Source: Shouchella xiaoxiensis (GTDB lineage: Bacteria > Bacillota > Bacilli > Bacillales > Bacillaceae_D). Taken from it: 64,000 nucleotides of DNA. Both the position numbers and the translations under genes were made by a program. Where the stretch lies: NCBI RefSeq assembly GCF_016907895.1, contig NZ_JAFBCV010000014.1:58186-122185 (forward strand), written 5' to 3'. Under the pieces are notes generated by a model, which saw only the letters and a program-made list of their open reading frames with translations, ran no database searches and was not told the DNA's origin. Shown here one piece after another: positions 47,457 through 59,832 of this stretch; position 1 is the stretch's first letter; each line of letters begins with the position of its first letter.

Positions 47457-48117
47457 TCAATTATTTCCGAACGTGGTCTGGGATTCATTTTGGAATGCTG
47501 TAAGTGAAACGTTATACATGGTTGTCATTGCTACAGCATTCACGTTTGTAATTGGGATATTGTTAGGCTTGTTGCTCTATCTAACAGCTAGAGGGAACCC
47601 TTGGCAAAATTCTATTGTTTATGGAATTGTTGGCGCGATTGTCAATGTGTTTCGAGCGATTCCATTTATCATTTTGATTTTATTACTCTTACCTATAACA
47701 AAGTTCATTACAGGAACGATTTTTGGTCCGTCTGCTGCTTTACCAGCTCTTATTATAGGGGCAGCGCCATTCTATGCTCGGTTAGTGGAAATTGGTTTAA
47801 GAGAAGTTGATCGTGGTGTCGTGGAGGCTGCTGAGGCAATGGGTTCTTCTAATCGTCATATTGTTTTTAAAGTGTTGTTGCCTGAATCAATGCCAGCACT
47901 TGTATCAGGAATTACGGTTACAACGGTTGCTTTAATTGGCTTTACAGCAATGGCTGGTATTATTGGTGGCGGTGGCCTTGGTACTTTTGCATACCAACAA
48001 GGCTTTCAACGAAACGCAGGTGACGTTATGATGATCGCAACAATTGCGATCGTGGCGATTGTATTTCTATTTCAATGGATTGGGGATTTTATCACCAATC
48101 GATTAGATAAAAGATAA
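47449..48117 (+). CDS. metP: MetP (MetI), methionine ABC transporter permease
   Basis: 222 aa, five hydrophobic helices, with the EAA-type loop EAAEAMGSSNRHIVFKVLLP that couples to MetN. ATG 47449 follows GTGGAGGTG and overlaps the metN end by 8 bases. A TTG at 47443 is too near the ribosome site. Confidence 0.96.
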   Translation: MLDQLFPNVVWDSFWNAVSETLYMVVIATAFTFVIGILLGLLLYLTARGNPWQNSIVYGIVGAIVNVFRAIPFIILILLLLPITKFITGTIFGPSAALPALIIGAAPFYARLVEIGLREVDRGVVEAAEAMGSSNRHIVFKVLLPESMPALVSGITVTTVALIGFTAMAGIIGGGGLGTFAYQQGFQRNAGDVMMIATIAIVAIVFLFQWIGDFITNRLDKR

Positions 48118-48136
48118 AACAAAAAGGAGAGAAACA

Positions 48137-49003
48137 ATGATGAAGACATTTCTAAGAACAATAGGTGTAGTTGGTGTATCGTTCGCGCTCGTAGCATGTG
48201 GGACTGCCGACGAAGAAGAAAACAATTCTACTGGTGGCGATGGTGAAGGAGAAGGCGAGGAAGAACTTACAACAGTAAGCATAAGTGCTTCAAACGTGCC
48301 TCACGCCGAAATTTTGGAGTTTGCAAGTTCACAGTTAGCTGAAGAAGGTATTGAACTAGACATTCATATCGCCAATGATTATATTTTTCCAAACGTTGGG
48401 CTAGACTCAAATGAATTTGATGCGAACTATTTTCAACACCGCCCTTATTTAGAATCACAAATTGCGGAGAATGGGTTTGATTTTACAGAAGCAGGAGCAA
48501 TTCATTTAGAGCCAATGGGGTTGTACTCACAGGAACATGACAGCATTGATGCGATTCCTGACGGAGCAACGGTCTTAATGAGTAATTCTGTAGCTGACCA
48601 TGGTCGTGTGTATTCGCTTCTTCATGAAGCAGGTCTGATTACGCTTGAAGAGGGACCTGGAGTTGATGTAACAGAGCAAGATATTAGTGAAAATCCGAAA
48701 AACCTTACGTTCCAAACATCTGGGGTTGATGCAGAGTTACTTCCTACTGCATACGAACAAAATCAAGCAGACATTATTGCTATCAATTCAAACTATGCAA
48801 TTGGTGCAGGTTTGTCTCCATTGGAAGATTCCCTCTATATTGAAGAAGGGGATGAAAACAATCCGTATGTAAACTTAATCGTTGTTCGAACAGGCGATGA
48901 GGATCGTCCGGAAATTCAAACCCTTGTTGACGTTCTTCAATCGGAAGAAGTTCAGTCCTTTATTGAAGATGAGTATGCAGGGGCGGTTGTTCCAGTACAA
49001 TAA
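48137..49003 (+). CDS. metQ: MetQ, methionine-binding lipoprotein
   Basis: 288 aa. The signal peptide ends in lipobox LVAC with Cys21, followed by an acidic, Gly/Glu-rich linker. The NlpA/MetQ core includes NVPHAEILEFASSQL, DANYFQHRPYLES and NYAIGAGLSP. Residue 1 may be the ATG at 48137 or the next codon at 48140. Third gene of the met operon. Confidence 0.96.
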   Translation: MMKTFLRTIGVVGVSFALVACGTADEEENNSTGGDGEGEGEEELTTVSISASNVPHAEILEFASSQLAEEGIELDIHIANDYIFPNVGLDSNEFDANYFQHRPYLESQIAENGFDFTEAGAIHLEPMGLYSQEHDSIDAIPDGATVLMSNSVADHGRVYSLLHEAGLITLEEGPGVDVTEQDISENPKNLTFQTSGVDAELLPTAYEQNQADIIAINSNYAIGAGLSPLEDSLYIEEGDENNPYVNLIVVRTGDEDRPEIQTLVDVLQSEEVQSFIEDEYAGAVVPVQ

Positions 49004-49010
49004 AATAGGT

Positions 49011-49040
49011 GAGGCGGCGCAAAGGCGTCGTCTCTTTTTT
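49011..49040 (+). terminator. Terminator of the met operon
   Basis: GAGGCGGCGC pairs with GCGTCGTCTC (with G-U pairs), followed by T6. Confidence 0.75.
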
Positions 49041-49104
49041 ATGGATATGGCTGGCGCTGAGGGTAACATACTTGTAAACTAAAAGAGCGTAAGGAGGTAG
49101 GGGA

Positions 49105-49653
49105 ATGGAACGTAAAAAAAAGGACATGCGTTACTTATGTTATCCGTATATGAGAGAAAGCGCTGCTACGGTTGATTTTGAGATTCGAACAGATTCATTA
49201 GCTGTCCGCATTGGAGCTGCTTCTGCTTTAGTCAACGCATTTCCTAATTTAAAGCAACACTTAATCAGGTTAACGGAAATGGCTTATCATGTTAATGGAT
49301 CAGTCCGAGGCAACTTGGCTGTGACTGAGAGAGACTTAGAGGAGTTAAGCCTGCTTTATGATCAATATGTAGGAGAAACAAAAGAAGAGCTTAATCAATT
49401 TGTTTTACCGCTTGGTTCAAATGAGGCAAGTTCGCTACATATCGCTAGAAGTGAAGCAAAAAAATCAGTTAGAGCCCTACATAAAGTTAGCCAAGAACGA
49501 GATGTACCGAACGTATTATTTGATTATATTCATTTATTGGCGAACGTTCTTTTTGTAATGGCCGTTTATGTAAATAAACAATTAGGTATAGCGGAAATTC
49601 CGTTTAAAAGTAAATCGTACCCGAAAAAAAGGAGAGAATCAGAAAATGATTAA
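49105..49653 (+). CDS. Degenerate PduO-type cobalamin adenosyltransferase-like protein
   Basis: 182 aa. The C-terminal half follows PduO/YvqK adenosyltransferases: LNQFVLPLGSNEASSLHIAR matches their FILPGGS...IHIAR block, and LFDYIHLLANVLFVMAVYVN matches their last helix. The features needed for catalysis are gone: the N-terminal TKTGDKGTT ATP motif is absent, the VDELN aspartate segment reads IGAASALVN, the RRAER arginines read KKSVR, and the cobalamin-side NRLSD reads HLLAN. So it is probably not an active enzyme. The next gene, a BtuF-like protein, overlaps by 8 bases. Confidence 0.75.
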   Translation: MERKKKDMRYLCYPYMRESAATVDFEIRTDSLAVRIGAASALVNAFPNLKQHLIRLTEMAYHVNGSVRGNLAVTERDLEELSLLYDQYVGETKEELNQFVLPLGSNEASSLHIARSEAKKSVRALHKVSQERDVPNVLFDYIHLLANVLFVMAVYVNKQLGIAEIPFKSKSYPKKRRESEND

Positions 49654-50584
49654 AAAAACCATTGTCCCATTAACGCTAATAGCGCTTTTAGCGGCCTGTG
49701 GAGATACAGATGAAGATACACAGCCAAATGAGAGTGAGCAAGGCGAAGACAGCAATAGCTCAGACTCATATACCGTTACAGACGATCGTGGGGTTGAAGT
49801 AACTTTTGATGAAAAGCCAACGACAATCGTCTCGTTAATCCCCAGCAACACGGAAATTATTTTTGCATTAGGCGAAGGGGAGAATGTTGTTGGTGTGACA
49901 GATACAGATGTGTACCCTGAAGAAGTTGCCGACATAGAAGTTGTTGCTTCATTTGAGGACATTAATATTGAACGATTACTTGAACTCGATCCTGATGTCA
50001 TTATAGGTTATACCTATTCTGGAGGCGACCAGATGGCTCCTCTAGAAGATGTTGGGCTGCCCGTTTTTGCAATTGATTCTGCAACAAGCTTTTCCGATGT
50101 ATTTGACGATATTGATCGAATTGCAGAAGTATTACATGTGGAAGATAGCGCCCAGCCTTTAATCGAGAGGATTCAAGCACAGCTTGATGAAGTAGCTGAC
50201 ATTGTTTCCGAAGTTGACGAGAAGCAAATTTACTTCGAAATTAGTCCGTCACCAGAGCTCTTTACCCCTGGCTCAGAAACATTTCAACATGAAATCATTG
50301 AAGCAGCCGGCTTAGAGAATGTTTTTAGTGATCTGGCTGATTGGGCGGGAATAAGTGAAGAACAAGTCATTGAACGTAATCCTGAATTAATTGCAACGAC
50401 TGTTCATTACGTGGATGATTCGGTTGAAGAAATAAAACAACGTTCTGGCTGGGATTCGATCGACGCAGTGATTAATGATGATGTTTATTTATTGTCTGCT
50501 GATATAATGGATCGTCCTGGTCCGCGCATCGGGGAAGCAGTCCAGGAGCTTGCTGAAACTGCTTATCCTAATTTGTTTGAATAA
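49646..50584 (+). CDS. BtuF-like cobalamin/iron-siderophore-binding lipoprotein
   Basis: 312 aa. The signal peptide ends in lipobox LAAC (Cys18), followed by an acidic linker and a class III solute-binding fold (VTFDEKPTTIVSLIPSNTEI; LLELDPDVIIGY; NPELIATTVHY; DRPGPRIGEAVQELAE). The family covers vitamin B12, heme and siderophore binding; SLIPSNTEI and the final RPGPR favour the BtuF group. No permease or ATPase is nearby. Its co-translation with the degenerate adenosyltransferase supports a corrinoid ligand (inference). Confidence 0.85.
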   Translation: MIKKTIVPLTLIALLAACGDTDEDTQPNESEQGEDSNSSDSYTVTDDRGVEVTFDEKPTTIVSLIPSNTEIIFALGEGENVVGVTDTDVYPEEVADIEVVASFEDINIERLLELDPDVIIGYTYSGGDQMAPLEDVGLPVFAIDSATSFSDVFDDIDRIAEVLHVEDSAQPLIERIQAQLDEVADIVSEVDEKQIYFEISPSPELFTPGSETFQHEIIEAAGLENVFSDLADWAGISEEQVIERNPELIATTVHYVDDSVEEIKQRSGWDSIDAVINDDVYLLSADIMDRPGPRIGEAVQELAETAYPNLFE

Positions 50585-50656
50585 AAAAATCTAAGTATGG
50601 CTTTTCCAATCTCGTTCATACTAACGTTAACTTGCTTTTAGAAGGAGAGATGAAGT

Positions 50657-51022
50657 TTGAATCGGGAAGGTCATACATCGACGGAACACCATATGATGCA
50701 ATATAAAAAAGGCGTAGGCTCGTTTGAAGAAAAAATGCCAATCTTTGCGGAAAAATACAATGAGTTTACGGAACAGTGTTTTAATGAAGGCGCGCTTTCA
50801 AAAAAGCATAAGCACTTGATTGCATTAGGGATGAGCATCCATGCACAGGATGAATATTGCATTATTTATCATACAAAAGGCTGTTTAGATAACGGTTGCT
50901 CAGAGGAAGAACTGCTTGAAACAGTCTCTGTTGCGACGGCGTTTGGAAGCGGAGCGGCACTTAGTCAAGGGGCAACTTTAGTGCAGGAAGCGTTTAGAGA
51001 ATTAGGAAACGACCTTCAATAG
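50657..51022 (+). CDS. yurZ: YurZ, carboxymuconolactone decarboxylase/AhpD-like protein
   Basis: 121 aa all-helical protein. [20 protein letters not shown] then [12 protein letters not shown] holds the Cys...His and extra Cys typical of YurZ and the AhpD-like fold, and [17 protein letters not shown] closes the core. TTG start at 50657 after AAGGAGAG. It lies upstream of suf as in B. subtilis. The reaction is not known; a peroxidase-type or redox role is likely by family. Confidence 0.88.
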   Translation: MNREGHTSTEHHMMQYKKGVGSFEEKMPIFAEKYNEFTEQCFNEGALSKKHKHLIALGMSIHAQDEYCIIYHTKGCLDNGCSEEELLETVSVATAFGSGAALSQGATLVQEAFRELGNDLQ

Positions 51023-51085
51023 AAGAGGAATAGGAAGCATTATTCTGTCTGAGGGGTTTTAGATATACTCAGTCGGGTAACCAGT

Positions 51086-51119
51086 AATAGAGTAGCCTAT
51101 ATGCTACTCTATTCGTTTT
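51086..51119 (+). terminator. Terminator after yurZ
   Basis: AATAGAGTAGC (51086-51096) and GCTACTCTATT (51103-51113) around a 6-base loop, then CGTTTTG. Confidence 0.8.
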
Positions 51120-51212
51120 GCATGACGCAAACGCTTCATGCTACGATTACGGTGTTGGAAAAAAAGAGACCCAACGCTTTTAAACAAGAGAGGATGAGAA
51201 ACGATTACGAAC

Positions 51213-51386
51213 ATGCAACTTTCCTACACGAGTGAAATGGAAAAAGGATTACAGCAAAGACATGGTATCAGCTATGCGGAATACGAGAGCAGTTTAGACA
51301 AACGGCTAAAGATCGAGCAAGAGCGAACAAATGAACATGATGCATGTAATCGGCTTGTTCAGTCGATTCAATCACAAACTCCTTAA
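51213..51386 (+). CDS. Small hypothetical protein (57 aa)
   Basis: Not recognised. It encodes a charged, probably helical peptide starting MQLSYTSEMEKGLQQRHGIS, with one Cys (HDACNRLV). No membrane segment or signal. GAGAGGATGAG lies upstream, but 15 or more bases from the ATG; an ATT at 51204 in frame would be better spaced. It sits between two terminators with a weak promoter-like TTGCAT...TACGAT at 51118-51147. Support is positional only. Confidence 0.4.
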   Translation: MQLSYTSEMEKGLQQRHGISYAEYESSLDKRLKIEQERTNEHDACNRLVQSIQSQTP

Positions 51387-51400
51387 CGATAAAAACAACT

Positions 51401-51437
51401 CAAAGCCTGGCGCAACTAGCGTTAGGCTTTGTTTTTA
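51401..51437 (+). terminator. Terminator before the suf operon
   Basis: CAAAGCCT-GG-CGC pairs with GCG-TT-AGGCTTTG around AACTA, followed by T5. Confidence 0.8.
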
Positions 51438-51468
51438 AGATTAAGCACGTATTTCTAATTCAGGCTCC

Positions 51469-51497
51469 TTGAAGTGTAAGGACATTTGTTATAAAAT
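51469..51497 (+). promoter_or_regulatory. Promoter of the suf operon
   Basis: TTGAAG (51469-51474), 17 bases, TAAAAT (51492-51497). The leader to the sufC ATG is about 80 bases. Confidence 0.65.
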
Positions 51498-51535
51498 TAG
51501 AATGAGAATAGATTAATAATCATTAAAAAAAGCAT

Positions 51536-51563
51536 GCAAGTCTGCTCAAACAAGCGGGCTTGC
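51536..51563 (+). other. Stem-loop in the suf leader
   Basis: GCAAGTCTGCT (51536-51546) pairs with AGCGGGCTTGC (51553-51563), 11 bp with two G-U, loop CAAACA. The tail TTAATT is not a real T-run. It ends 10 bases before the ribosome site. Confidence 0.55.
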
Positions 51564-51585
51564 TTAATTCATGGAGGGAATACAC

Positions 51586-52377
51586 ATGTCTGTACCTAAC
51601 TTAAAGATTGAGAATCTACACGTTTCAATTGACGATAAAGAGATTCTAAAAGATTTTAATTTGGAAATTAACGGTGGCGAAATCCACGCAATTATGGGAC
51701 CTAACGGAACGGGTAAGTCTACATTAGCTTCTGCAATTATGGGTCATCCGAAATATGAAATTACGAGTGGTTCTGTCACGATGGATGGCGAAGATGTATT
51801 AGAAATGGAAGTTGATGAGCGCGCACGTGCAGGTATGTTCCTTGCAATGCAGTATCCAAGTGAGATTAGCGGTATTACAAATGCGGACTTCATGCGTTCA
51901 GCAATTAATGCAAACCGTGAAGAAGGCGACGAACTTTCTCTAATGAAGTTTATCCGTAAAATGGACGAGAAGATGGATGTTCTTGATATGGATCAATCTT
52001 TCGCACAGCGTTATCTAAACGAAGGGTTCTCTGGTGGTGAGAAGAAGCGTAACGAAATTCTTCAACTACTAATGCTGGACCCGCGCATTGCGATCCTAGA
52101 TGAAATTGATTCAGGTCTTGATATTGATGCATTAAAAGTCGTTGCTGAAGGTGTAAACCAAATGCGTGGCGAGAACTTCGGTTGCCTAATTATCACGCAC
52201 TACCAGCGTCTACTTGACTATATCACTCCAGATAAAGTACACGTAATGATGCAAGGTCGCATCGTTAAATCAGGTGGAGCAGAACTTGCTGAGCGTCTTG
52301 AAGCAGAAGGCTATGACTGGATTAAAGAAGAGCTTGGAATTGAAGATGAGCGCGTCGATGCGGGTCAAGAAGCATAA
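51586..52377 (+). CDS. sufC: SufC, Fe-S cluster assembly ATPase
   Basis: 263 aa ABC-type ATPase, cytoplasmic, that works with SufB and SufD as the cluster scaffold. Walker A GPNGTGKS is at residues 38-45, signature [15 protein letters not shown], Walker [15 protein letters not shown] 51586 follows ATGGAGGGA; the ATG in that ribosome site is in frame but discarded. First gene of sufCDSUB. Confidence 0.97.
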   Translation: MSVPNLKIENLHVSIDDKEILKDFNLEINGGEIHAIMGPNGTGKSTLASAIMGHPKYEITSGSVTMDGEDVLEMEVDERARAGMFLAMQYPSEISGITNADFMRSAINANREEGDELSLMKFIRKMDEKMDVLDMDQSFAQRYLNEGFSGGEKKRNEILQLLMLDPRIAILDEIDSGLDIDALKVVAEGVNQMRGENFGCLIITHYQRLLDYITPDKVHVMMQGRIVKSGGAELAERLEAEGYDWIKEELGIEDERVDAGQEA

Positions 52378-52425
52378 GGTTAATCAGTCAACGCTTTAAC
52401 GATAAAACAGCAAAGGATGGTACGT

Positions 52426-55386
<2,961 letters not shown>

Positions 55387-55404
55387 AAATAGGAGGGATT
55401 TCGA

Positions 55405-56802
55405 ATGGCAAAAAAAATGCCAGATATCGGAGAATACAAATACGGGTTTTCGGATCGTGATGTGTCTATCTTTCGTTCAGGTCGAGGGCTGACAAAAGAA
55501 ATCGTAGAAGAGATTTCTCGAATGAAAAGCGAACCACAGTGGATGCTTGACTTCCGCTTGAAATCACTTGAGCAGTTTTATAAAATGCCAATGCCTCAAT
55601 GGGGTGGAGACCTCTCTGAGCTAAGCTTTGACGATATTACTTATTACGTAAAGGCGTCTGACAAAACGGAGCGCTCTTGGGATGAAGTGCCAGAAGAAAT
55701 TAAAAACACATTTGATAAGCTTGGAATTCCTGAAGCAGAACAAAAATACCTTGCCGGTGTATCTGCGCAGTATGAATCCGAAGTTGTTTATCACAACATG
55801 AAAGAAGACTTGGAAGACCTGGGCGTTATCTTTAAAGATACGGATACAGCTTTAAAAGAGAACGAAGATATCTTTAGAGAACACTTTGCTTCTGTTATTC
55901 CAGCTGCCGATAACAAATTCTCAGCATTAAACTCAGCTGTATGGTCTGGTGGTTCATTCATCTACGTACCAAAGGGTGTTAAAGTTGATACACCACTGCA
56001 GGCTTATTTCCGAATCAACTCTGAAAACATGGGTCAGTTTGAGCGAACATTGATTATCGCTGATGAGGATAGCTCTGTACACTATGTAGAAGGTTGTACA
56101 GCTCCAGTTTATACAACAAATTCACTTCACAGTGCGGTTGTTGAAATCATTGTTAAAGACAATGCCTATTGCCGTTACACAACGATTCAAAACTGGGCAC
56201 CAAACGTATTTAACCTTGTAACAAAGCGCGCTGTAGCAGATAAAGGGGCAACAATGGAGTGGGTTGATGGAAACATTGGCTCTAAGCTTACGATGAAGTA
56301 CCCTGCTGTTATCATGCGTGGCGAAGGTGCAAAAGGAACGATTCTTTCAATTGCGATTGCAGGAAAAGGACAGCATCAAGATGCTGGAGCAAAAGTAACG
56401 CATCTTGCGCCGAACTGTTCATCGACGATTGTTTCTAAATCAATTTCAAAACAAGGCGGTAAAGTAACGTACCGCGGTATTTGTCACTTTGGACGTAAAT
56501 CAGACGGTTCAAAATCTAAGATTGAGTGTGACACACTTATCATGGATAACGAGTCGACATCTGATACAATTCCGTATAATGAGATCTTGAACAACAACAT
56601 TACGCTTGAACACGAAGCGACTGTCTCAAAAGTATCAGAAGATCAGCTCTTCTATCTAATGAGTCGCGGTATTGGTGAAGAAGAAGCAACTGAAATGATC
56701 GTAATGGGCTTCATTGAGCCATTTACGAAAGAACTTCCAATGGAATATGCGGTTGAAATGAACCGTTTAATCAAGTTCGAAATGGAAGGTTCAATCGGTT
56801 AA
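55405..56802 (+). CDS. sufB: SufB, Fe-S cluster scaffold
   Basis: 465 aa. Conserved blocks include [52 protein letters not shown] and [40 protein letters not shown] is C-terminal. AGGAGGGAT precedes the ATG. Last gene of the suf operon, with a strong terminator after it. Confidence 0.97.
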   Translation: MAKKMPDIGEYKYGFSDRDVSIFRSGRGLTKEIVEEISRMKSEPQWMLDFRLKSLEQFYKMPMPQWGGDLSELSFDDITYYVKASDKTERSWDEVPEEIKNTFDKLGIPEAEQKYLAGVSAQYESEVVYHNMKEDLEDLGVIFKDTDTALKENEDIFREHFASVIPAADNKFSALNSAVWSGGSFIYVPKGVKVDTPLQAYFRINSENMGQFERTLIIADEDSSVHYVEGCTAPVYTTNSLHSAVVEIIVKDNAYCRYTTIQNWAPNVFNLVTKRAVADKGATMEWVDGNIGSKLTMKYPAVIMRGEGAKGTILSIAIAGKGQHQDAGAKVTHLAPNCSSTIVSKSISKQGGKVTYRGICHFGRKSDGSKSKIECDTLIMDNESTSDTIPYNEILNNNITLEHEATVSKVSEDQLFYLMSRGIGEEEATEMIVMGFIEPFTKELPMEYAVEMNRLIKFEMEGSIG

Positions 56803-56809
56803 TTAGTAG

Positions 56810-56845
56810 AAAAGAAGCCTTGGCATGCCGAGGCTTCTTTTGTTT
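56810..56845 (+). terminator. Terminator of the suf operon
   Basis: AAAAGAAGCCTTGGCA and TGCCGAGGCTTCTTTT form a 16-bp stem with one G-U pair. No loop bases separate the two arms as written, so the central pairs probably open. Confidence 0.9.
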
Positions 56846-56979
56846 TCTACGAGTTGCAGGATCTATAGATATTGGGACTAGACATTTGTATCTGCCTAAT
56901 TCTCAATTTGAAACACTTTCATTTCATTTAACTCCTTTTTACGTTAAACTAACAGAAACATGATTCAGGAGGCATCTCT

Positions 56980-57825
56980 GTGATTTATATAGGTTTAACC
57001 GGTTGGGGCGATCATATGGATTTATACGAGGGTGTTAAGCCGGCAGAAAAGCTCCAAACGTATGCTGGATATTTTCCGATAGTAGAGCTTGATTCCACTT
57101 TTTATGCTGTGCAGCCGGAATCAGCGATGCGGAAATGGGTGAAAGAAACGCCACAAACGTTTCAATTCGTTGTTAAGGCTTATCAAGGAATTACTGGGCA
57201 TCAGCGTGGAGAATCAACGTTTTCATCAAAAGAAGATATGTATCATGCTTTTAAGCAATCGCTGCTTCCTCTAGTTGAATCAAACAAGTTAGCAATGGTT
57301 CTATGTCAATTTCCCCCATGGTTTGATCTTCAATTAAAACATGTTCGTGTGTTACGATCTGTTAGGAAACAATTGGCTGATTTTCCTGTTGCGCTTGAAT
57401 TCAGACATCAATCATGGTTTCAGCCACAGTTTCGGAATAAAACACTTGATTACATGCGTGAAGACAACTGGATTCACAGTATTTGTGATGAACCACAGGC
57501 TGGTTTAGGCTCAATTCCGACAGTGCTTGAACCAACAGATATTCATAAAACTCTTATTCGTTTACACGGAAGAAATGTTCACGGATGGAATGGTCCACGT
57601 AATGGAAAAAGTTGGCGTGAAGTTCGTTATTTGTATGATTATAATCACAAAGAATTAGCAGAATGGAAAGCAGCGATAACGTCATTATCAAATCAAACGA
57701 AGAATTTATATGTTGTTTTTAACAACAATTCAGGTGGTCATGCGGCGAAAAATGCCCTCACGCTTATTGAGCAAATGAATCTCAACTATAATGATTTAGC
57801 TCCTCGCCAACTGGATTTGTTTTAA
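56980..57825 (+). CDS. yunF: DUF72-family protein (YunF-like)
   Basis: 281 aa TIM-barrel-like DUF72 protein. YIGLTGWGDHMDLYEG at the N-terminus, VELDSTFYAVQPESAMRKWV, FPVALEFRHQSWF and LYVVFNNNSGGHAAKNAL are its conserved blocks. GTG start at 56980 behind CAGGAGGC. No reaction is established for the family. Confidence 0.88.
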   Translation: MIYIGLTGWGDHMDLYEGVKPAEKLQTYAGYFPIVELDSTFYAVQPESAMRKWVKETPQTFQFVVKAYQGITGHQRGESTFSSKEDMYHAFKQSLLPLVESNKLAMVLCQFPPWFDLQLKHVRVLRSVRKQLADFPVALEFRHQSWFQPQFRNKTLDYMREDNWIHSICDEPQAGLGSIPTVLEPTDIHKTLIRLHGRNVHGWNGPRNGKSWREVRYLYDYNHKELAEWKAAITSLSNQTKNLYVVFNNNSGGHAAKNALTLIEQMNLNYNDLAPRQLDLF

Positions 57826-58107
57826 ATGAGAGTAGACATTACGGTTGTTGAGATAGAATGAACAATTAATTTTTTATTCAGAAGGCAGAAAAGCTTCATT
57901 CGCTGTTAAAAAACAATTTGAAATGACTCCATGTAAGATACATAAGCCTCATATAATAGTAGCTTTTAAAGTCTACAGTTTGGGCATGCTTTAGCATTAA
58001 CTAAACAAAACAGCAATTACGACTATGCTAAAAAAGATAAATTAAAGCAATGAATTTGTCACTTATGAATTTACGGTTTTCTATCCCGTGATGCTAGGAG
58101 GTTACTG

Positions 58108-59448
58108 GTGAAGAAGCAGGTTACACTTTATCATACAAATGATATCCACAGTGGCTTCAAGCAGTGGTCGAGAATTGTTTCTCATATAAAAAATAACCGC
58201 TCTCCGGACATGCGTTACATTGATCTTGGCGACCATGCAGACCGGTCAAACCCGATGACAGAGGCGACTGCTGGTCATGCTAATATAGAGCTCTTGAATG
58301 CAGCAGGCGTTGATTTTGTGACGATTGGAAACAATGAAGGAGTGACATTCTCTAAGGAAATGTTAGAGCGAATGTACGGACAAGCTTCTTTCAAAGTGGT
58401 TGTGGCAAACTTACTTGATGTTGAAACCGGAAAAGAGCCAAAGTGGGCAGTACCCTATTTGGTTGATACAATGGATAACGGTCTCCGTATTGGTTATATT
58501 GGCTTTACAGCAGCAATGATTTATTTCTATGAACAGCTTGGCTGGGAAGTTTCTTTTTCTATTAGTAAATTGAAAGAAATGGTTGAATTCCTAGCGCCGA
58601 AAACAGATGCAATTGTGCTATTGTCTCATCTAGGGTTACCTAAAGATGAAATGATTGCACGTGAAGTACAAGGGATAGCAGCTATTATTGGCGCTCATAC
58701 GCATCATGCATTACCAAACGGAAAAACAGTCAACAATACGGTTATTGCTCAAGCAGGTAAGCATGGTAATTATTTGGGTGAGTTAACACTAACGTTTTCA
58801 AACAATCAATTATATGAAGTGAAGGAAACATTATTAGATCCAGCTCTGTTTGAACGTGATGAAGAGACTTTTACTCTATTACAAGTGCTTGAAGAACAAT
58901 CACAGATCGCCTTGAGCGAGCCGGCAGTTTATTTAAGTCGTCCTTTAGAAATTGATTGGTTTCATTGGTCTGAAAGTGGGCAAGAACTATGTGATGCGCT
59001 TACTACTTGGTGTAAGGAAGAAATTGGCATGCTAAATGCGGGGGTTTTGTTAGAAAGGCTACCAGCAGGTCCAGTAACAAATGGAGACATTCATCGAATC
59101 TGTCCGCATCCAATTAACCCTTGTATTGTCGAATTAAACGGCATAGAATTAAAAGAGACGATTGAACGAGCACAAACGGATGAAATTGTTCAGTTGCAAT
59201 TAAAAGGTTTTGGCTTTAGAGGTAAGGTGCTAGGCTTAATGCTCTTTTCAGGTATTGAAATAACTGCTAAGGGCATTTTTATTCAAGGAAAACCAATACA
59301 AGCAGAGCAGAGCTATCGCTTAGCGACGTTAGATATGTACACGTTTGGTTTCTTGTTTCCACATATAGCTGAGGCTGCTAATAAAACCTATTTATTGCCT
59401 GAATTTTTACGAGATGTCCTGTTTGCTATGTTAAAAAATCGGAACTAA
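58108..59448 (+). CDS. yunD: Metallophosphoesterase/5'-nucleotidase-family protein (YunD)
   Basis: 446 aa. The N-terminal metallophosphatase domain has LYHTNDIHSGF, DLGDHADRSN, TIGNNEGVTF, LLSHLGLPKD and GAHTHHALPNG as metal motifs. The C-terminal part resembles the 5'-nucleotidase substrate domain. There is no signal peptide, unlike exported 5'-nucleotidases, so it acts in the cytoplasm. GTG start behind CTAGGAGG. The substrate is unknown. Confidence 0.9.
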   Translation: MKKQVTLYHTNDIHSGFKQWSRIVSHIKNNRSPDMRYIDLGDHADRSNPMTEATAGHANIELLNAAGVDFVTIGNNEGVTFSKEMLERMYGQASFKVVVANLLDVETGKEPKWAVPYLVDTMDNGLRIGYIGFTAAMIYFYEQLGWEVSFSISKLKEMVEFLAPKTDAIVLLSHLGLPKDEMIAREVQGIAAIIGAHTHHALPNGKTVNNTVIAQAGKHGNYLGELTLTFSNNQLYEVKETLLDPALFERDEETFTLLQVLEEQSQIALSEPAVYLSRPLEIDWFHWSESGQELCDALTTWCKEEIGMLNAGVLLERLPAGPVTNGDIHRICPHPINPCIVELNGIELKETIERAQTDEIVQLQLKGFGFRGKVLGLMLFSGIEITAKGIFIQGKPIQAEQSYRLATLDMYTFGFLFPHIAEAANKTYLLPEFLRDVLFAMLKNRN

Positions 59449-59503
59449 AGCGAATCATTTCTCATAAGGTGTGGAGATACCATCTTGATGAGGAGTGATT
59501 GTT

Positions 59504-59812
59504 GTGATCGATGTGCAACCGATTTTAATAGAGGGCGAACACTTTGTCGCCATCACGGTTAAGCTTCCGAAGACTAATTTTATGGCTGTAACATGTGATA
59601 CGGGTTATATCATGTGTGGAGCTTTAGATGTCGCCTTATTAAATGAAAAATTAAAAGAACGAGAAATTATTGCTGCTCGAGCGGTAGGCGTACGTACGAT
59701 TGAGCAACTGCTTGATGCACCGTTAGAATCGGTAACGCTAAAATGTGAAGAACTAGGAATCTTTAAAGGGACGATTGGCAAGGATGCCTTATTAAAAATG
59801 AAGCAAGCGTAA
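59504..59812 (+). CDS. yunC: YunC (DUF1805) protein
   Basis: 102 aa from GTG 59504, 7 bases after AGGAGTG; a GTG at 59495 is inside the ribosome site. VKLPKTNFMAVTCDTGYIMC and GALDVALLNEKLKEREIIAARAV identify the DUF1805/YunC family. The function is unknown. It follows yunD as in the B. subtilis cluster. Confidence 0.88.
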   Translation: MIDVQPILIEGEHFVAITVKLPKTNFMAVTCDTGYIMCGALDVALLNEKLKEREIIAARAVGVRTIEQLLDAPLESVTLKCEELGIFKGTIGKDALLKMKQA

Positions 59813-59832
59813 TAGAAGGGATGAACAACTAA

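Noticed and set aside
57826..58107. 282-base gap between yunF and yunD, checked for RNA genes, promoters and sporulation sigma sites
   Set aside because: A TATAAT near 57955 lacks a -35 box and the CATATAATA (SigK-like -10) lacks a matching upstream element; I see nothing firm.
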